A stretch of 9,569 nucleotides of DNA from assembly GCA_900546085.1 (NCBI GenBank), contig URBS01000086.1, positions 1 through 9,569 on the forward strand, read 5' to 3'. The notes beneath the pieces are model-generated. The model did not search any database, was not told the DNA's origin, and saw only the letters and a list, made by a program, of their open reading frames with translations. The stretch comes from an uncultured Collinsella sp. Its GTDB lineage: Bacteria > Actinomycetota > Coriobacteriia > Coriobacteriales > Coriobacteriaceae. Position numbers and translations under genes: made by a program. Shown here one piece after another: positions 6,181 through 9,569 of the stretch. The stretch's first letter is position 1. Each line of letters starts with the position of its first letter.

Positions 6181-7143
6181 TCAACATGCACGCGGCACGC
6201 CGGCAACTTTGAGCTTGCGATCGAGCTTTGCCGGATCCCTCAGATCATCCCAGCACAAGCGCACGATCCTGCAGTTATCAAGCAGCGAAAGCCTCGACTC
6301 GCGCTGGCGCTCATCAAACTGCGCCTTTGCGAGCTTGCCCTCCTCCGCTGCCTTCTCGCTTTTAACGAATCCGTCAAATTCCCCGATGATCAGCCGATCT
6401 TCCACGCGCCACAAGTAGTCGACGCGATACGGCCGTCCCGGCTCAACCGGGTCGAACAGCTCAATTTGCAGCTCCGGCGTCTGCCAGCCGCGCTCGATCA
6501 TCAGGGCGCGCGCCTTGGACTCGCCACCGCTTTCCGACAGGCCATCGGCATACCGTGCAACCCTGCGCGCCGTCACAACACCGCGACGATTTAAGCCAAG
6601 CTTGTTGACTGCCTCAACGAGATGCTCCTTCGACAACAGCTGCTCATGAAGCGCCGAGTCCGCAATGATCAGTCCCTCGACAAACGATGCATCGACCAGG
6701 CAATCCGTAATCGTTTGATCGATATCGGTCACGGCAATGTCCATCTGGGTGGCCCGTGTTTGACGAACATAACGATGGCGAACGACCTGAGAGTCCGGCG
6801 TCGTTGATTGTGCCGGTGCCACGGCGATATGGATGTGCGTCAAATTGGCATGCGAAACCGAAAGGCCATAGATAACAGCCGCCGTATAGGAGCAAAACGT
6901 CCAGTCGGGATGCTTTTGCGCAAGGGCCCGCACCCGATGCAGATAACGCTGTCGAAACTTGAGTTCGGACCAATATTCCGGACGCGCATACAGCCCTGGC
7001 ATGACCGCCTCTAGACTTCCCGCCGCCACCCGTCGCTCAATCTGCTTTGCCTCCGCCGCAGTTCGCGCGTACACGCAGCTCATCTGCTGTTCGCATGCCT
7101 TAATGTGACCTGCAAGTCTTTGATTCGCCGTCATGTTTGCCAT
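6181..7143 (-). CDS. AbiEi-like winged-helix protein with C-terminal DUF559/PD-(D/E)XK nuclease-like domain
   Basis: This 320-residue protein appears cytoplasmic, with no signal peptide or membrane helix. Residues about 25-60, including RRVAAGSLEAVMPGLYARPEYW, resemble the winged-helix domain of AbiEi-type (type IV) antitoxins. The middle part (75-150), with WTFCSYTAAVIYGLS and HIHIAV, also follows that family. From about 205 to 305 the sequence fits a restriction-endonuclease fold related to DUF559 and Vsr: Glu209 in SGGESKAR, Asp242 in RVDYLW, then IIGEFDGFVK with Glu255, Asp257 and Lys261. These residues make an active nuclease possible. The ATG at 7143 is preceded by GGAGG; the frame is open upstream to 7206 without a ribosome site. 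No AbiEii toxin is adjacent, so this is an orphan antitoxin-like or self-contained gene. Domain calls come from motif reading; function in defence or regulation is inferred. Confidence 0.8.
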   Translation of the reverse strand: MANMTANQRLAGHIKACEQQMSCVYARTAAEAKQIERRVAAGSLEAVMPGLYARPEYWSELKFRQRYLHRVRALAQKHPDWTFCSYTAAVIYGLSVSHANLTHIHIAVAPAQSTTPDSQVVRHRYVRQTRATQMDIAVTDIDQTITDCLVDASFVEGLIIADSALHEQLLSKEHLVEAVNKLGLNRRGVVTARRVARYADGLSESGGESKARALMIERGWQTPELQIELFDPVEPGRPYRVDYLWRVEDRLIIGEFDGFVKSEKAAEEGKLAKAQFDERQRESRLSLLDNCRIVRLCWDDLRDPAKLDRKLKVAGVPRAC

Positions 7144-7147
7144 GTCG

Positions 7148-7152
7148 CCTCC
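7148..7152 (-). promoter_or_regulatory. Ribosome binding site of the AbiEi-like gene
   Basis: On the minus strand GGAGG lies four bases before the ATG at 7143. It decides the start over the upstream in-frame ATG at 7191 and TTG at 7206, neither of which has a comparable site. Confidence 0.75.
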
Positions 7153-7198
7153 AAACTCTTGGAACGGCGCCAACGTACCAGACGGTTTCATGCGAAGT

Positions 7199-7233
7199 CT
7201 GACCAAATGCTGTCCAGCAGCTGACCAAATGCT
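7199..7233 (-). promoter_or_regulatory. Two direct operator-like boxes upstream of the AbiEi-like gene
   Basis: The 13-base sequence AGCATTTGGTCAG (minus strand) occurs exactly twice, at 7221-7233 and 7199-7211. The period is 22 bases, which is two helical turns, so both face the same side of the DNA. A shortened third version, AGCATTGGCC, lies at 7263-7254 beside the predicted -10 box. They lie in the leader between the predicted promoter and the start codon. AbiEi antitoxins are known to repress their own promoters through repeated sites, so autoregulation is a reasonable inference. Confidence 0.55.
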
Positions 7234-7262
7234 TGACGGTTTTGGACGTTTTAGGCCAATGC

Positions 7263-7291
7263 TCTATATCTGCAGGTAGAGCGGTTGTCCA
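7263..7291 (-). promoter_or_regulatory. Predicted promoter of the AbiEi-like gene
   Basis: On the minus strand TGGACA (7291-7286, five of six matches to the -35 consensus) is followed after exactly 17 bases by TATAGA (7268-7263, four of six for the -10). Transcription would start near 7256 and give a leader of about 110 bases that contains the two AGCATTTGGTCAG boxes. Confidence 0.5.
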
Positions 7292-7439
7292 GAGGTCCCT
7301 GTCTCCACATCTTTATGCCTCAAAAGCCGTCGATTTCCTTAAAAGAAAATATGCTGTGGCTCGAAACTACCTAGTTTGCGATGCTGTCCGTAAACACTCG
7401 ACGCGTGGTGCTGCCGCCTACGACAGCCGCAGAAAAATC
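7292..7439. other. Intergenic stretch with no recognised feature
   Basis: This is part of the 438-base gap between the AbiEi-like gene and metA; the rest holds the promoter, operator-like boxes and right-hand repeat listed separately. A plus-strand open frame crosses it (7233-7541), but it has no ribosome site, runs through the hairpin repeat and has no recognisable protein motif. I see no RNA gene in it. Confidence 0.5.
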
Positions 7440-7503
7440 GAGCGTGGAAAATCTCCCACTTTGGGCCTGTTCCTCGACCAAAAGTGGGAGATTATCCACG
7501 CTC
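7440..7503. repeat. Long hairpin repeat, right copy (upstream of the AbiEi-like gene)
   Basis: A 23-bp inverted repeat (7440-7462 with 7481-7503) has one mismatch. The left arm begins GAGCGTGGAAAATCTCCCAC and the right arm ends GATTATCCACGCTC. The 18-base loop begins GGGCCTGTTC. It is the better-preserved copy of the element at 5990-6051 and has the same orientation. It lies about 80 bases beyond the metA stop codon and could incidentally slow transcription from metA, but it has no T-run. Confidence 0.85.
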
Positions 7504-7544
7504 ATTCAACATGCGTCCGATTATCCACGCTCGTCGCGTAGCGG
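7491..7544. repeat. Two-unit direct repeat following the right hairpin
   Basis: ATTATCCACGCTC occurs at 7491-7503 (part of the hairpin arm) and again at 7520-7532, with TGCGTCCG ending the first unit. This is the same unit design as the five-unit array at 6040-6160, where the first unit is likewise 29 bases long and ends in ACGTCCG. Confidence 0.7.
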
Positions 7545-7581
7545 CCACGATAACCGCCGCAGCCACAGCCACGACAGCGGC

Positions 7582-8508
7582 CTAGTGCTCCTCGCCAGCG
7601 CGAGCCAGGTCGTAGGGCGTGGTCTGGTAGACGTAGTAGTTGAGCCAGTTGGTGTAGAGCAGCTGAGCCTGGCTGCGCCAGACGTTGCGCGGCTCGGCGG
7701 TGGGGTCGTCGTTCGGGAAGTAATGCGCCGGCACCTGAGGGTTGAGCCCGCGCTTCACGTCTCGCTCGTACTCCAGGCGCAACGTGTCGGTATCGTACTC
7801 CGGATGGCCAAAGACAAAGAAGCGACGGCTGTCGGTCGACTTGACGATATACAGGCCCACCTCGTCGGACACGGCCACGACCTCAAGCTGCGGCTCGGCT
7901 TCCACGTCCTCGCGGCGCACATCGGTGTTGCGTGAATGCACGGCATAGAAACGGTCGTCAAAGCCGCGGACCAGCGGGCTTTGCGGCTTCACCAGATAAT
8001 GCTCGAACACGCCGCTCGCCTTTGCCGGCAGGTCGTGCTTCTGAATACCGTAGTGGTGGTACAGGCCGGCCTGCGCACCCCAACAAATGTGCAGCGTAGA
8101 GTGCACGTGTGTGGTGGACCAATCCATAATCTGGCAGAGTTCGAGCCAGTAGTCGACCTCCTCGAACGGCATCTGTTCCACCGGCGCGCCCGTAATGATC
8201 AGGCCGTCGTAGTGGATGTCGCGGATGTCGTCGAACGTGCGGTAGAACGTCTCCAGGTGGCCGGCACTCACGTGCGTGGCCTCGTGCGTTTTGGTGCGCA
8301 GCAGGTCCACCTCCACCTGCAGCGGCGTGTTGGAGAGTTTGCGCATGATCTGCGTCTCGGTGGCGATCTTGGTGGGCATGAGGTTGAGGATGAGCACGCG
8401 CAGCGGACGGATGTCCTGGTGCAGCGCGCGATACTCGGTCATGACAAAGATGTTCTCGCTCTCGAGCTGCGCGGCGGCAGGGAGGGCGTCGGGAATGCGA
8501 ATGGGCAT
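7582..8508 (-). CDS. metA: Homoserine O-acetyltransferase (MetA family)
   Basis: This 308-residue cytoplasmic enzyme activates homoserine by O-acylation, the first committed step of methionine synthesis. It starts MPIRIPDALPAAAQLESENI, the classic MetA N-terminus. Cys142 in HICWGAQAGLYHHYGI is the acyl-enzyme nucleophile, and His235 and Glu237 in FGHPEYD complete the active site; the numbering coincides with characterised MetA proteins. Position 111, in ITGAPVE, is Glu. In this family Glu111 goes with acetyl-CoA use and Gly with succinyl-CoA, so acetyltransferase activity is predicted even though homologues are often labelled succinyltransferase. The length is full. The ATG at 8508 has AAGGAG five bases upstream. 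The gene diverges from the dehydrogenase gene. No SAM riboswitch or T-box is evident in the 211-base leader region. Confidence 0.96.
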   Translation of the reverse strand: MPIRIPDALPAAAQLESENIFVMTEYRALHQDIRPLRVLILNLMPTKIATETQIMRKLSNTPLQVEVDLLRTKTHEATHVSAGHLETFYRTFDDIRDIHYDGLIITGAPVEQMPFEEVDYWLELCQIMDWSTTHVHSTLHICWGAQAGLYHHYGIQKHDLPAKASGVFEHYLVKPQSPLVRGFDDRFYAVHSRNTDVRREDVEAEPQLEVVAVSDEVGLYIVKSTDSRRFFVFGHPEYDTDTLRLEYERDVKRGLNPQVPAHYFPNDDPTAEPRNVWRSQAQLLYTNWLNYYVYQTTPYDLARAGEEH

Positions 8509-8719
8509 GGATGCTCCTTACGAGTCAGTTGCAGTTATGGTACAACGAGCGGCCCCATCCGCGCGAGTACATCGCTCCGAGACACCGCCAGCGGCCCAAA
8601 TCACTCCAAAAGTAGAGATTACGGCATGTCCCAAAAATCTATGGCGCTTTAGTCTGGCAAAGTGATAGCAGGAGGCTACAATGGTTCGACGCGAAAAACT
8701 CGGCCGAAAGGATACATAT
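8509..8719. other. Divergent intergenic region between metA and the dehydrogenase gene
   Basis: It must hold promoters for both genes, but I could not assign convincing -35/-10 pairs. The visible elements are the metA ribosome site AAGGAG (minus strand, 8519-8514) and two sites for the dehydrogenase: AGGAGG ending at 8675 before an ATG at 8681, and AAAGGA (8708-8713) before the ATG at 8720. Confidence 0.5.
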
Positions 8720-9519
8720 ATGTACCAGACGCGTAAGATCGGTGTGGTCGGCCAGGGCCACGTAGGAGCACATGTCGCTAACAGCCTGCTCATGCAGGGC
8801 ATTGCCGATGAGCTGTACCTGTGCGATATCAACGAGGCCAAGGTGACGTCCGAGGTCCAGGACCTGCGCGACTCCCTTTCGTTTGTCCCGTACAATACCA
8901 AAATCGTCAACTGCTACGACCACTACGAGGAGCTGGCCTGCTGCGACGTCATCGTCAACGCCGCCGGCAAGGTCGCGCTGGCCGCCGGCAACCGTGACGG
9001 CGAGCTGTTCTTTACCACCGACGCCGCCCGCACCTTTGCCAAGCGCATCGTCGACGCCGGCTTTAACGGCATCTTCGTGAGCATCTCCAACCCCTGCGAC
9101 GTCGTGTGCACCGAGTTGTGGCACCTGACCGGCTACGATCCCAAGAAGATCATCGGCTCGGGCTGCGGCCTGGACTCCGCCCGTCTGCGTACCGAGATCT
9201 CCAAGAAGGTCGGCGTGAGCCCCAAGTCCATCGACGCCTACATGATCGGCGAGCACGGCTTTAGCCAGCTTGCCGCCTTTAAGGCCGCAACCATCGCCGG
9301 CAAAAGCCTCAACGAGCTTCAGGCCGAGAACCCCGACAAGTATGCCTTCGACCACATGGAGATCGAAGAGCTCGCGCGCAAGGGCGGCTACGTAACCTAC
9401 CAGGGCAAGCAGTGCACCGAGTACGCCGTCGCCAACTCCGCCGCGCGCGTCTGCGCCGCCGTGCTGCACAACGAGCACGCCGTGCTTTCCGCCTCCACGC
9501 TCATGACCGGCCAGTATGG
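8720..9519 (+). CDS. L-2-hydroxyacid dehydrogenase, LDH/MDH family (HicDH-like), 3' end missing
   Basis: This NAD-dependent enzyme interconverts a 2-oxoacid and an L-2-hydroxyacid. It starts MYQTRKIGVVGQGHVGAHVA, with the GxGxxG nucleotide motif at residues 11-16 and Asp36 (LCDIN) favouring NAD over NADP. SISNPCD (Asn124), LDSARLR (Asp152, Arg155) and GEHGFSQ (His179) are the family's catalytic and substrate-binding residues. The specificity loop AAGKVALAAGNRDGE is longer than in true lactate or malate dehydrogenases and resembles L-2-hydroxyisocaproate dehydrogenase, so bulky 2-oxoacids from amino acids are plausible substrates; lactate is not excluded. About 266 residues are present, and the last 40-50 are lost at the contig end. 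The apparent stop at 9539-9541 lies in adapter sequence. An in-frame ATG at 8681 with a strong AGGAGG would add 13 residues; I prefer 8720 because it fits the family N-terminus. Confidence 0.88.
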
Positions 9520-9569
9520 AGATCGGAAGAGCGTCGTGTAGGGAAAGAGTGTAGATCTCGGTGGTCGCC
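9520..9569. other. Illumina TruSeq adapter contamination at the contig end
   Basis: From AGATCGGAAGAGCGTCGTGT to the last base, all 50 bases match the reverse complement of the Illumina TruSeq universal adapter as I know it. The change occurs inside the dehydrogenase reading frame and produces the artificial tail DRKSVV and a false stop. This stretch is not genomic and should be trimmed. Confidence 0.97.

Noticed and set aside
7270..7310. GCAGGTAGAGCGG, resembling a tRNA D-arm, as a possible tRNA remnant or attachment site
   Set aside because: No anticodon loop, T-arm or acceptor stem follows at tRNA distances, and the segment is better explained by the promoter of the AbiEi-like gene.
7233..7541. 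Plus-strand open frame of 102 codons between the AbiEi-like gene and metA
   Set aside because: It has no ribosome site, passes through both arms of the hairpin repeat and shows no protein motif.
8276..8665. Plus-strand open frames opposite metA (also 7936-8652)
   Set aside because: They are shadows of metA, which has all catalytic residues and a good ribosome site.

Overview
The window is a 9.6 kb fragment of a high-GC bacterial genome. Codon use, gene content and repeat style suggest an actinobacterial gut anaerobe of the Coriobacteriia (Collinsella-like). That assignment is an inference, because no rRNA or other marker gene is present. The last 50 bases (9520-9569) are Illumina adapter sequence and not genome, so the piece is a draft contig whose right end is a sequencing artefact.

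Region 1 (1-2000, minus strand) is a small sugar-PTS locus. It runs from a GntR/HutC-type regulator with a UTRA sensor domain, through a promoter with a candidate operator, to a mannose-family EIIA, then EIIB, and ends at a clear intrinsic terminator. The membrane components EIIC and EIID are not between EIIB and the terminator. Region 2 (2063-5962, plus strand) holds a 1015-residue M16C (PreP-like) zinc peptidase and then 5-formyltetrahydrofolate cyclo-ligase. Between them is a doublet of inverted REP-like hairpins with mutually complementary loops.

Region 3 (about 5985-7545) is the accessory part. A minus-strand gene encodes an AbiEi-like winged-helix protein fused to a DUF559/PD-(D/E)XK nuclease-like domain. 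It has its own promoter and a set of repeated operator-like boxes. It is flanked on both sides, in the same orientation, by copies of one repeat family: a long hairpin with a conserved loop, followed by a short array of direct repeats of its right arm. This repeat-flanked cassette sits between housekeeping genes and is the best candidate for something undescribed.

Region 4 (7582-9519) has two divergent metabolic genes. One is metA on the minus strand, whose residues predict an acetyl-CoA-using homoserine acyltransferase. The other is a plus-strand LDH/MDH-family L-2-hydroxyacid dehydrogenase resembling L-2-hydroxyisocaproate dehydrogenase, cut off by the contig end.

The genes do not form one pathway. 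The picture is a core-metabolism neighbourhood (peptide breakdown, folate, methionine, 2-hydroxyacid fermentation) with a PTS locus at one end and a repeat-bounded accessory gene inserted in the middle.
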